This document shows, in pieces, positions 34,201 to 44,610 of a stretch of 45,165 nt of DNA (its first letter is position 1; the number at the start of each line of letters is the position of its first letter). The translations under genes and the position numbers were made by a program. Source of the stretch: Dinochytrium kinnereticum (lineage: Eukaryota > Chytridiomycota > Chytridiomycetes > Chytridiales > Chytridiaceae); the NCBI GenBank assembly GCA_027604005.1, contig JADGJT010000178.1:1-45165 (forward strand). Direction: 5' to 3'. The notes under the pieces were generated by a model. The model saw only the letters and a program-made list of their open reading frames with translations. It was not told the DNA's origin and did no database searches.

Positions 34201-37200
34201 TTCAGCCTGAAATGGGTGCGAACATTTCCGCTAATTTCTCAGCAAAGACCTCTGGGGTTTATCAGCAAGGTTTCTATGTTATGTCTGGAGGGGACAGAGT
34301 TTTATCTTTCACGGTCACAGCAAAAGTCGGCAATCCGAAAATTAAGATTGAGCCGCCCTTGTTAGACTTTGGTCTGATAAGGCGAGGACGGTCCGAAGTC
34401 CGGACTATCATCATATCAAATACCGGGACCTACAAGGACTACTGGAGAATAGAGATGCTAACCACGATGAAGATAAACGATGAGGATCTCTTGCGAAATA
34501 CAGAGTCGGTTCAGCCAGCGTTCACTCTAAGCGCGTTAAAAGGAGAACTAGAGCCTGGAGATGCCTTCCCGCTCAATGTCACCTTTAGGCCGCCGCAGGA
34601 GGGTGCCTTCGACATTGAATTTATCGTTCACTGGTCTTCGAATCCAATTCTAGTAAAGCTATCTGGCATTGGAGGAGGGGCAAGAACAAAGGCAACCTAC
34701 CTCTGTGAGGAGGATATTAAGTTTAATGGTCTAGACTGGGGCATCTGCATCGTCGGCGTGAAATATGAGAAGATCTTTCAGCTCTCAAATATTGGGAACG
34801 TTGAGGGTCTTTTCAACATAACTCATTCCAGTCAGTCAATGACCTTTGATGTCCCCCGAGATCAGAATGGATTTGTTCATATCGCCCCGAATTCCTTTGT
34901 GCCTATAAAGATGTTCTACACTCCTACACAGCCAGAGGTAACGAAGGAATCTATTCAAATCGCCATACCCGATTCACCCGTTTACCTGGTTCCATTGAGG
35001 GCACAGTCGGGAGTTTGTGATTGGCAGATAACAGGAGAACTCACGCTGAAGAACATGCCGATGACAGATATTCAGATATGTACAGTAACAGTTTCAAATA
35101 CGGGAGGTCTTGATATTCCGTTTGAGTGGACAGTTGATACGGATGAAGACGTGAAGAAAATTATGCGGGTGGTTGTGAAAGAGCAAAAAGGCGTAAATAA
35201 CCCCCCGACCATGATTCTTAAACCTCGACAGACCGTTCACGTTGATGTCACCATTACGCCGAAAGATCATATTCACATTTTTGGTTCTCTTATTCTGACA
35301 ACAGATCTTGGAAAAGGGAAGCAATCAAAAGCATTGCCGTTTGACTTCTTCGCATACTCTGAGCAAGTAGCCTTGGACAGCCGAAAAGATATTTCAGTTG
35401 GACGCATCATGGTTGGCCAAACTGCCGAGGTCCTCCGATCTTTGACAAACTTTGGAGCGGATAACGTTAAGTACCGGATCCGATTAGAAACTTTGAACGA
35501 TTCGACCGAGATGGGATCCGCTGGTTCCCTTGCGAATGAGACAGGTCCTCTCACAAAAGGGAAGAAAGGGAAGAAGGCCCCTCAGCGAAGTGTCTCAAAA
35601 ACATTAGCGTCTGCCACCAGCTTAAAGAAGCTAACCTCCCCTTGGAAATTGAAAGGGACTTCCGGTGAGTTAAAAGCGAATTCGATGCCATCCATTTCAC
35701 ACTTCTTTTTTTTTGTTTCTAATTCTTTGAATTAACAGAAGGAATATTGCTTCCAAACGAAACCGTAAACATTGAGGCGATATTTGAATCTATCAATGAA
35801 GACGGAGATGAATGGCATGAGGCTAAGCTTATTGTCGAGAAGTGTGATGTAACCTCTTTACGTAAACACACAGGTTTGATTTACATTGTTTTAGGATGAA
35901 CTGCATGACAAATGGAGCGAGCTTTCCTCCATTAAGATGCTTGGAGCTGGAGGCACTCCAAAACTGGTAATCGATCCGGAAGTTATTGAATTTGGCCACT
36001 TTGGTATTGGTTTCGAAAAATCAATGCCAGTAGTCTTCAGGAATGAGGTAAATTACAAAAAAAACAAAAAAAACCTAGGCCTGATCTAAGTAATTTTAGG
36101 GAACCGCGGTCCTTGAGTACGAGATCCAATCGCCATGGGACTTTGATGGCAATATTTACTTAAGCGAAGGCACCAGCCTCACTGGAAAGCTAAACTCCCA
36201 AGAATCAATGGAGGTCATATTGAGATTCCGGCCGACCGAGGTTATTTCCTACGAGACAAACATTACGCTCAAGTACCAGATTGGAGTGAAGCAAGTGAAA
36301 ATTCTTGGCCAAGGTTGTGAGCACTTGTAGATTATAATTAACCTATCTATTAGGTGCAAGCTACCAGTTCTTCAAAGACTCACTGCCTAATAACCTTCAA
36401 TTCGGAAGCATTGGATTCGGCGATTCAGCCGAAAAGACTGTCACAATTCATAACGATTGTATATTCCCCATTGCTGTGAAGGGTGAGGTAACGGCAACGG
36501 ACCCAGACTCTAGCGAGGAGCAGAAGGAATCAGATTGCCTGTCTCTTTCTCCAGGAATAATCGAGCTCCCTCCCAACTCGTCCGCCTTCCCATCCTCAGA
36601 ATCAGAACGAACCTCCGCAAAGTTCCAAATCAAGCTCTTTATCCCGGTTCCTCTAGATAACAACGGAAACGGAGACTCAAACCAGATTGCTGCTCTCCTT
36701 GCAAAGGGCACAAAGCGACATTTCATTAAGCTTTCGACCATCAACGGATCGGGCTATTCCGGGTCTCAAGTTGTACCTGTCACATTTACCTGCATTACAC
36801 ATCGGTTGACACCTATCACACATTCGAAGTTCAAGTCTATGGTCAATACCGGGAATACGCGGATATTGGACTCAGACATTGTCAAGAGTTTCGACTTTGG
36901 CGAAAGTTCTATGAGCTCGGGAGCAAGCCAGGTCTTTGTCATGCACAACCCCAACCTATTCCGGCTATCAATCGAATCAAGCACAACTGAGAAGGTGTCA
37001 AAAGATTTCATACCACGATTAACATCTTTAGCAATTCCGACTGCAACCTAGCTCTGGTTCAATTTCTGCTGGAGGATACAAAGAATTTGAAATATTCCTC
37101 GACGGATTGCAGTTGGATGACACCGATGAAGATGTTCCTTCAAACGTTTCGTTTTCGGGAATGCTCAAAATCAAAAGTCACATACCAAGTGTTCCAGAAA

Positions 37201-38987
37201 CCGAGCTGTCCTTATACGGATCGCTGATTGATGTAGGCTTCAGCATGCATTCCCTGTGATATTCACATTATTTTTGTATTTAAAGGAAACACCGTCACTG
37301 GTCTTCTCTCAACCGATTCAGTTCGGAAGCATCAAGAGATTTTTCACCACGGAACAGTGTGTCGAATTCAGGAATCCCGTTCGAAGGCAGATGCCTTACA
37401 AATTCACAGTAGATAAGCAATTTGCTGATATCTTCCAGATTCCCTCAAATCTTGTTTCTGTGAGTCGATCTTGAACGACTTATTCTAACCTACATTAGGG
37501 AATTGCAAAGCCAAGGGAGCTTATCCGAATACCTGTGAAATTTTGTCCCAAAGCTGGTGTGTCATATTCCGCGTCAGCCTTTCTTGAAACAGGAGAAGGG
37601 AACCACGTCATTCAGCTTCAAGGAAGAGGCGTGGAGCCTCAGATTGCAATTGATAAGCAAAAGGTGGCTTTCGGAGTTGTTGGTGTTGGCGCCCCAGAAT
37701 TCCGGAGAATTCATGTCTCAAACCCGTCGGATGTTCCGATTCGCATGGGCTTGAGCACAAATGACACCAACTTCCTAACAGACATTCCAGAGTAAGTTAC
37801 TTCACTTTTTTTTCAATGTTTAATATGATTCTTTGTAGTGAATTTGTCCTTGCGCCTGGAGAAAGTAGGGAAGTTCAGGTTATTTTTGCACCTCCTGATA
37901 TGGAGGCTCCAAGAAAGGCCGAAATATCATTTTTGAATCTTGACCTTCGTCCTGGGCAAAAGGAGGCCGATGTGCTTGGAACTATTGAGTTAGAGGGAAC
38001 GGGTGGTAATTGCGACTTTACGTTCGGAGGAGAAGAAGACGAGGACGTCGAAAGACCCTCTTCGGGGATTCCAACCATCAACGTAAACTTCCCTAAGGTC
38101 ATCATCGGTCAAAAGGCGAAAAAATACTTTGAAGTGGTGAATTGTGGTGATACTGTGGTGGATATTGCGATCGTCACAGAGGCTGGATCCGATATGCAAG
38201 ACGATGTTGAATTGCAAACAGAAAAGGTTTGCTACTCGATCGTTCCAGCTTCAGCCGTGATTCAGCCAAAGATCAAGCAGAAGTTTACAGTCACTTTGAA
38301 GGTGAGCCAAGATTGATTTTTTGGCGAGGCTAAAAAGTAACAAACACAGGGTGTGAAAGTTGGTGAAGATCACTTCTCAATGCAAGTGCGAACAAGAACC
38401 CTCACCGAGGCCAAGTGCATCCCTATCAACGTCAAAGCTACAGTTCTCTCACCAGACTCTTTGCTACAAGATAGCATTCGAGCTTTTGCTCGCGCTGACA
38501 ATAATTTTGAGGCAATTATTGACATAATGGCGCAGGAGGAAAATCGCTTTAGCTCTGAGAGAAACCTGTGGAAAGTTCTTCTTCCTGTTGAGCGTGTTGG
38601 TCCATTGCTTCCCTCTATGGAGCTACAGTCACTTCCATCGGCCGAGGTAATAACTTGCACCTCCAAAATCATGGAGTCTAACGCTTCCTTTTAAGCCTAT
38701 TATTGAGCCAATTGATCTTACCACCTATGTTATTCGACCTCCGGCAATTCCACGTGAACTGCCGCCAAGAGCAAAGAAGTGGTACATGAATCGTGTGTCG
38801 ATGGCTTTAGATCAGGGGACGAAGGTAAGAAAGCGAACGCTTGGATTTCCATTCATGTCTTTTTCAGTCAAGGAATGGTGAGCCCAGGGAAAGGGATGCT
38901 CTTAGGAGACAGGAGGCGCTCAATTTTGTCCGGCCCATTGAAAAACAAGTGTATTTAGAGAAGAAGAATTACCGGCCCTCCAGATGA
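22216..38987 (+). CDS. giant ASH/MSP-domain axonemal protein (HYDIN/CFAP class)
   Basis: Twenty-three exons join in consistent phase to give about 5,018 residues, the size of HYDIN. Exon boundaries: 22216-22551, 22644-23229, 23301-23467, 23561-23695, 23764-23823, 23894-24175, 24325-24440, 24578-24719, 24941-25204, 25361-26289, 26364-26638, 26698-35664, 35739-35848, 35895-36047, 36100-36316, 36354-36994, 37032-37232, 37286-37459, 37499-37791, 37839-38301, 38350-38646, 38696-38824, 38868-38987. Residues 1-700 are helical and armadillo-like. Residues 700-1100 are basic and disordered, followed by a repeated G-aromatic motif. From about 1400 many beta modules recur with the ASH signature (for example IDFGSTVVMHKKKRRFVISNTG, DFGLIRRGRSE). 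A charged disordered and helical segment spans about 3000-3450, then more ASH modules. Such proteins build the ciliary central apparatus. No start or stop separates the N-terminal and ASH parts, but the exact ortholog is not recognised. A 30-bp microexon at 24809-24838 is possible. Confidence 0.8.
26905..27215 (+). repeat. five-fold G-aromatic-T-x-D/N-G-x-aromatic motif in the ASH protein
   Basis: Five related motifs occur over about 100 residues: GFTNNGDPYF, GYTSENVPYF, GMTTDGIRFY, GYDNNGQPFY and GFTTDGIAYY. They are separated by 14-20 residue Pro-rich linkers. The repeat is visible in protein sequence but weak at the DNA level, so it is old. I do not recognise it as a named domain. Confidence 0.75.
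32410..33760 (+). other. disordered/helical spacer between ASH blocks
   Basis: About 450 residues are dominated by Ser, Arg, Lys, Glu and Gln, with short helical stretches such as YLDQLSTLEAELEELTTALQ. The segment has no ASH signature and divides the beta modules into a long N-terminal and a shorter C-terminal block. It may be a flexible hinge or a coiled-coil docking site. Confidence 0.6.
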
Positions 38988-39189
38988 GGAGGTTCTTTGT
39001 GTTTGTTTTTTCTTTTTTCTTTTTTGTTTTGTGTTGTGAAGCTTAGAACAATATCTGTAATAAAGACGTAGACTGCAAATAATCATGAGAAGGAAAAGGC
39101 AGGAATTCTGTAGAGAATGAATCTGAACGGAAGAGTAATCAGTTGATATGGAAGAAGAATATTCTTTTCTGAGTTTACCCGCTTCAGTA

Positions 39190-39246
39190 ATATCTCAAGA
39201 AATTTGAATTTGAGCTTCATCAGATATCTCAAGAAATTTGAATTTG
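39190..39246. repeat. 23-bp perfect direct repeat, 34 bp apart
   Basis: atatctcaagaaatttgaat plus three further bases occurs at 39190-39212 and again at 39224-39246 in the short intergenic space between the ASH gene and the 7TM gene. It is a local tandem duplication that could lie in the promoter of the downstream gene. Confidence 0.85.
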
Positions 39247-39295
39247 GCAACTTGTGCGGAGTTGAGAGCTCCTCAACCTGACAATTCACGAATTG

Positions 39296-40778
39296 ATGAG
39301 AGAGGTCATCGACTTCAACGATGCGCACTTCGCCATGGCAACCCGCAAGATCCCATGGCTAAAGGCAATGCTTAGAGCGGCCTTCCCCGGAGTAAAGGTA
39401 ATATGCATCCTGACGTTGGTCGTGCTGGCAACTGCATGGATAGTGTCATTGTCGCAAGTGCCTGCCGGGTACATGTACTCGGCCGAGTTCATCCTCTACA
39501 CGATATCCCTCAGCATGAACCTCTTGATCCCATTGCAAGAGCACATGAAGCAAACAGGAAAGACAACAGTGCATATTATAGCTGTGGAGGGTATTGGAAA
39601 GATTGCTCAGCGTGTTGAAGAATCCGTTGAGGCAGAGTGCATCAGCCATGTGGAGCCGAGAGGATCCAAGCGAAAGAACAGCTCGGGTCATCGTCGAGTG
39701 GCGCCAAAAGATATTGATGACATGTATGAGACAGAGATACAACTTCCGACGGATTCTGATACTTTTCTGATGGAGATTCCGTGCTTATGCTCGTCCTGTC
39801 GGGATCAAATGTATTCACGAGCCAGCAAGTCGGCAGTTTTTCACAGTCTTTTGGCTGCGGCGCCGGTCTCTCTCTTGACATTGGCCATAAGTCTCTACCC
39901 TATTTACGGGGTTACGTCTCAATGGTTCTTCATACCAAGATCAATCTACATTGTCATCGCGGCTATCTATCAAGTTTCAGCGATTATTTTGCATTGGCTT
40001 GGCCACGCCCCAACCACGCTACTGGGAATCCTAATGACAGAAATCTGCCGGACCAGCTTTCTCATTCACCTACGCGAGACCTCCATTCAAATAGAATCGC
40101 TGATACGGAAGATTCAATCTGCGTCCACCCTGACCGACATGCAAACCCTGTCATATGGTTCAAGCACATCCTGCATGGACAAGTTTCGCTCTCAGATGAA
40201 AAGACTGTCGTCCGGGTTCGCTCTGTACTTTGTTCAGCACCACATGAACGCCGCGATCGCCTTCATTTTTATTGTCCAAGCGGCCATCCTCTATTTGACC
40301 TTTCGCTGTGTTCCGCTTTGGGCTATCATGTCAGCCTTCACAGCAGCCGCCACTTCTTTACTGGTTGCTTTAGCAGTGAGTTACATGTTTGCTTCTCTTC
40401 TTGGCTTAATCATGACCGATGTTTTTGCAGGGTGCAGGCATCAACGAGTTGATACTGAAGGTCAACACCATGTGCTTAAACTACGAGGGAAAGTTCAGCG
40501 AGATTCTGGGAACTAACATGAGGGATAAACCTGAAGACGATGTCGCAGCCTTGGAGCTATTAGACATGAGACATCGGATAGTTGCCTCTCAGATTGAACA
40601 GCTGCAATGCCTTCGAGCTGATAATCATACTGTCGTTAAAGTCCTGGGCATGCCCGTCGGCCAAGGGTTCAAAAGTCAAGTCTTCACCGTGATTGTTTTT
40701 GCGGCGATCTACATGGCTCAAATATTCTATCATAACTCCCAAGTCTTCTCTTTTGGAATAACGTGCATCAGACAATAA
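39296..40778 (+). CDS. seven-helix membrane protein, possible gustatory-receptor-like
   Basis: Exons 39296-40375 and 40431-40778 join phase 0 (GTGAGT...GCAG) to give 475 residues. I count seven hydrophobic segments: ICILTLVVLATAWIV, FILYTISLSMNLLI, a pair at about 185-238 (LLAAAPVSLLTLAISLY and IYIVIAAIYQVSAII), a pair at about 310-352, and a last one, VFTVIVFAAIYMAQI, near the C-terminus. A soluble loop of about 100 residues with a CLCSSC motif separates helices 2 and 3. There is no signal peptide. The length, seven helices, a short tail and a last helix of the form T-hhh-Y-hh-Q resemble insect gustatory receptors and their reported fungal relatives, which are ligand-gated cation channels. 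Sequence similarity in this superfamily is very low, so a generic membrane protein is equally possible. ATG 39332 is an alternative start. Confidence 0.7.
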
Positions 40779-41036
40779 GAACATAAACCTTATGTGCCTT
40801 TTGCATCAGTCGGACCACCGAACCACAAGCTCTGCTCAGCTCTACCTTTGCTGAATATAAGCGCCCCCACCCTCTGCTGTATCAAGGTGCCAAAAGAAAT
40901 TAAAAAGAAGCGTGCATTTATTCACCAAAACAAAGCCCAAGGATACGAATAAGCGAAGAAGAAACAAAAAAAAAAAAAAAAAAAAAATTCAAAACAATCA
41001 AGACAGGATATGACAGATCAAGGGGAACAAAACCAC
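40779..41036. other. convergent intergenic region with poly(A) tract
   Basis: The 3' ends of the 7TM gene and of the facing four-helix gene meet here. A homopolymer of about 20 A at 40968-40987 is the main feature. No ORF or RNA gene is visible. Confidence 0.5.
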
Positions 41037-41926
41037 CTAAACATCCAAACCCCGCGATTGACTCAAAAGGCCTCCACGAACCAAAAAGAACAGAGCCCCG
41101 TTGACCAACTGAATGACAAAGACCGCCAACTCCGTAAAAAAGCTGCTGTCAAATGTTACAACCGGGTCCGACGTCAAACTGTTGATGAGCGGAAGGTTGA
41201 CGACAGACGAAACATCCACATCAAGATCAGGACGAATGGCCGCGATGAACGCCATGACGGTTCCCACGAACAAGGCTGAGAAGGAGAAAAAATCGATCAG
41301 CAATTTGTTTTCTCCCCCTTTCTTCAACACGCGAAGTGGTTCATGCCACCGTGGGGATGAAAAAACCAAACCAAACTAAAACAAACAAAGAACAAACCTG
41401 TTAGAGCAATTAACCCCAGAGTGCCGTTGATTAGAATGGCTCGCGGGCCGTTCTTCCAGGTTATCGCGATCCAGACTGTCCCGATGACAGCAAGATACAT
41501 GCTGATACGGGATATCCAAGACGATGCCCTGTAACAAAAGCAACAAAGCAAAAAAACACACAACGTAAGAACCTTGACAAAAAAAAAAAGGCGGTAAACG
41601 ATAAAAAACAAAACAAAAACACACTTTGCACCAGTCCACTTTGAACAAACCGGTCCACACGGCGGAGGATCCATGCAAAACAGTCTCCCCCCATTAACGC
41701 TAGAACAGACAACATCAAATCCAAACTTGATCACAACATCAATCTGCATGGAAGTCTTGAACAACTTCTTTGGCGGATGAATGGCCGCATGCAGGTTCAA
41801 CCAGGACGGCTCTTCAACAGCATGGTGGTGGAGAACGATGCAGCCAATGTTCAGGCCGATCAAGAGGAGGAGAAGGAAGAAGGGGACGCGTGACCGGGGT
41901 TGAGTGGAGTCTTCTTTGCTGAACAT
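41037..41926 (-). CDS. small four-helix membrane protein, family unknown
   Basis: Exons 41926-41625, 41528-41398 and 41275-41037 have GT-AG ends and matching phases, and give 223 residues. Hydrophobic segments: VPFFLLLLLIGLNIGCIVL directly after a short basic N-terminus, MYLAVIGTVWIAITW, ILINGTLGLIALTALFVGTVMAFIAA across the last junction, and FFTELAVFVIQLVNGALFF near the end. The loop between helices 1 and 2 holds several cysteines, including DPPPCGPVCSKW, and could carry disulphides on the outer face. The topology recalls MARVEL, SUR7 or claudin-like proteins, but I see no diagnostic motif. An in-frame upstream Met exists; I chose 41926 because the first helix follows within 13 residues. 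Confidence 0.65.
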
Positions 41927-42425
41927 GAGTGGATGATTTGACGTGGTGAGTGGGTAAAGTGTCCCATCCTTATTTGTTCTTCTGGGGTGAAGGGGACGTG
42001 GGTGAAGGGCAACGTGTTTTGTGTTGCCCGTGTTTTGGCTAAAAAAGATCTCAAAAAGAGCAGGAAAAGGTCTTCCTTGAAGAGTCCCTTCAGCCAACTA
42101 TTCCCACCCTTTGGGTCCCGTCGTCTCCCTTCACATCGACAAGCCCATCAAGCAAGAAACCCGGACTGGACAGCCATTGGAAAGCCTGCTGCAAACGAAC
42201 ATCGCCTGGACCACCGCTCTGCTCATCAAAACAAAAAAAGAAAGAAAAGAAAAAGGTTCAAGCAAAATACTTCCTCAAGCCTCCTCATCTCAAACACAAC
42301 CAGCTTCGCAAAGCAAACATCAGCGACGGGGATGTAGAATGCCATCCAACCGCGCTCAACCTGGCAAGGCAACCCTCCAAAAGAAAAATCAAAAGGACAA
42401 AAAAAAAAGTAATAATAAAATCAGC
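41927..42425. promoter_or_regulatory. divergent promoter of the four-helix gene and SWD2
   Basis: About 500 bp separate two divergently transcribed start codons. The right part is A-rich on the + strand (42225-42260 and 42395-42420). An upstream in-frame ATG at 42339 would add a Lys/Gln-rich extension to SWD2 that the family lacks, so I treat it as leader sequence. Confidence 0.4.
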
Positions 42426-43862
42426 ATGGTTGAAACCCCCACCATCAACAGCGAGACCCTCAACAACGAGCGCCTCGAGTCCTTTCAAATATGTGAGGGA
42501 CACCTCCACTGCTTCTTCCCCCCCACCTCCCCATCCCACGGCATCACACGAACGTCCCAATTTTAACAAACAAAAACCTTGGCGCAAGAAGCCAAAGTAT
42601 TCTCAGACCACCACAAGCGAATCACCTCCCTCGACTTTGACGGCACCGGTGAGCTGTGTCTGACAGTTGGAGATGATGATGCGCTCCAGATGTATGACTG
42701 TCAAACCGGAACGTGAGTTTTTTAGTTTCGTCACAGGCCCCAAAAGAAGGGTTGCTGGCCGATTCTAACAGTGAACAGATTGAAGAAGACGAGTTACAGC
42801 AAAAAGTACGGATGCGCGCATGGGAGGTTCACGCATAAATCAAACAACGTGCTGCATGCATCCACAAAAGGGGATGATCGTATGTCGTTTACATTTCACG
42901 GTGATGCGGATGGCTAAACTCAAATACGTAGATGCCATTCGTTACCTATCCTTTCACGACAACAAATACCTCCGATACTTCAAAGGCCACACGAACAAGT
43001 AAAGAAGCTCTGAATTCAAGGGTTGGATGTGTCTTTGTTAACCGGATTGGATAGGGTGACAGGTCTAGAAATGGCGCCAAATGATGACCAGTTCATTTCG
43101 GCCTCAACTGACGGGACCGTGCGAGTGTGGGACCTAAGAGCAGCCAACGCAGTGGTGAGTATAGAGGGCGTATTGTGAACATGAACCCAAGATGCAAGAT
43201 TGATCGTGCTTAAAAATCATCCCCATTCCCTTCTGCAGGGATCCGTGAATGTGGAAAAGGGCCGGTCCTGCATAGCCTTTGACCCCACCGGTGTTCTCTT
43301 TGCAGTGGGCACAGCAGGGTTAGGAGAGATACGCCTCTATGACATGAAGATGCCCGGTCAAGGACCGTTTACAGTCTTTCAGATAAACGGAGCGAACGGA
43401 ACCACAGGAGCTCGTTACGGCCAATCCACACCCGAATGGACGTCACTGAAATTCTCAAACTGCGGAAAACACCTTCTGGTGGTTGGGACAGGTGGGTATC
43501 ATATGATTCTGGATGCGATGGAAGGGACCAAGCAGCATACTTTGCTTATTGGGGAGTCGGACAACGGGGTTGAGATGGATGCTTGCTTTACTCCGGATGG
43601 GAATTATGTTCTTGGTGGTGGGTTTTTTTTTTCTTCTTCTTTTACATCAGACCCTTTCTTTCGAATGGTCTATATCGGTGCTCTGCCTTTGACCAGATCA
43701 TCCTTTAAAAAAATAGGCTTGCCAGACAAAGGCGATATACTCCTCTGGGAATCCAGGAGCGGTCGATCCCTCAAACCTCTCGAGGGCCATCTCGACAGCC
43801 CGCACCTCGTTCTCTTCAACCCGCGGTACATGATGCTGGCATCAGCAGATAGCACCCGTCTG
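42426..43862 (+). CDS. SWD2: WD-repeat protein SWD2/WDR82 (COMPASS and CPF subunit), 3' end unresolved
   Basis: Swd2/WDR82 is a beta-propeller shared by the Set1/COMPASS H3K4 methyltransferase and the cleavage/termination machinery; it reads H2B ubiquitylation and phosphorylated RNA polymerase II. Exons: 42426-42492, 42592-42712, 42779-42879, 42932-42998, 43055-43154, 43239-43617 and 43717-43862. Diagnostic stretches are SKVFSDHHKRITSLDF, YDCQTGTLKKTSYSKKYG, AIRYLSFHDNKYLRYFKGH, FISASTDGTVRVWDLR, WTSLKFSNCGKHLLV, and GDILLWESRSG followed by GHLDSP, in the order seen in WDR82. The start MVETPTINS gives the usual short N-terminus. The last blade closes on a C-terminal strand that I cannot place with confidence: frames beyond the donor at 43863 stay open to 44276 but look unlike the family end. 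Confidence 0.9.
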
Positions 43863-44610
43863 GTAAGGTCCAAACCTCTCCTCCATTTCCCCAACTCCCT
43901 GCCCCATCCCAAAAATATAAGAAAAAAAAGGGAAGAAAAGAAAGCACCCCCCTCCCCCAAAAAAACCAAAAACAAACAAAACAACAACAAACGACAAAGC
44001 AACAAGAAGACAACCGATCACCGTTCCCCATCACGTCAAAGCTTATACGTTGAATGGTTTTCAATTGGGATCGAACATGAAATCAAATCAAGCACCTTCG
44101 GCCAAAACCAGACCCTGAACCCTTTCCCCGACCCCCCTCTTGAGGCTTTTCTTCCTTTAGAAGCGGTGATACGAACCGCTGAAAGAGCTGCAGAGATTGG
44201 CGATCATGGTGTATTGCTGCTAGGCGTTCTTTTACGTGTGTTTTGTATCATTTTTACCGTGGATGGAAGGGAGTAAGGGGGGGAGGGGGCAGTGGAAAGG
44301 TTGTTTTTTTTTTTGGAGCGTTGTGTGTTTTGGTTGAGTTGAGCTGTAGACTCGGGCGACTTTCTTTCTTGACTGGTTCCTGATCACCCTCTTCCCTTGT
44401 TTGGGAAAGGGGGGTTTGACGGCGATGCCAGTGATGATTTTTTCGTGAGAGTTTTGCCTGTTAGACGGTTCACACATATTGCGCTATAGAGTTTTTCAAT
44501 CCCTTCTTATTGTTGTGGAAGAAGGGGGGGGGGTTCTTAAGTATTTGATGTTCCGCAGCGATGGTTTCTCGTATGTGATATCTCTAACACGTTGGTCTCT
44601 TTCTTGTTTT
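43863..44610. other. SWD2 3' region with uncertain last exon
   Basis: 43863 starts with a good donor (gtaagg), and the next 130 bp are A-rich. Possible acceptors lie at about 44006 and 44041. The former keeps a frame open to TAA at 44274-44276; the latter stops after three codons. From 44280 the DNA is G- and T-rich without ORFs. Confidence 0.4.

Larger units (their letters stand above)
26698..35664 (+). other. 8,967-bp mega-exon of the ASH gene
   Basis: This exon encodes 2,989 codons without interruption, while the genes around it are broken by introns every few hundred bp and the same gene has 11 short exons on each side. Its acceptor (ccaacag) and donor (gtgagt) are both canonical. It contains most of the ASH modules and the disordered segment at about 32400-33760. 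Confidence 0.85.

Noticed and set aside
42339..42425. Upstream in-frame ATG extending SWD2 by 29 residues
   Set aside because: The extension is Lys/Gln/Asn-rich leader-like sequence, whereas the family starts just before the first propeller strand, matching ATG 42426.
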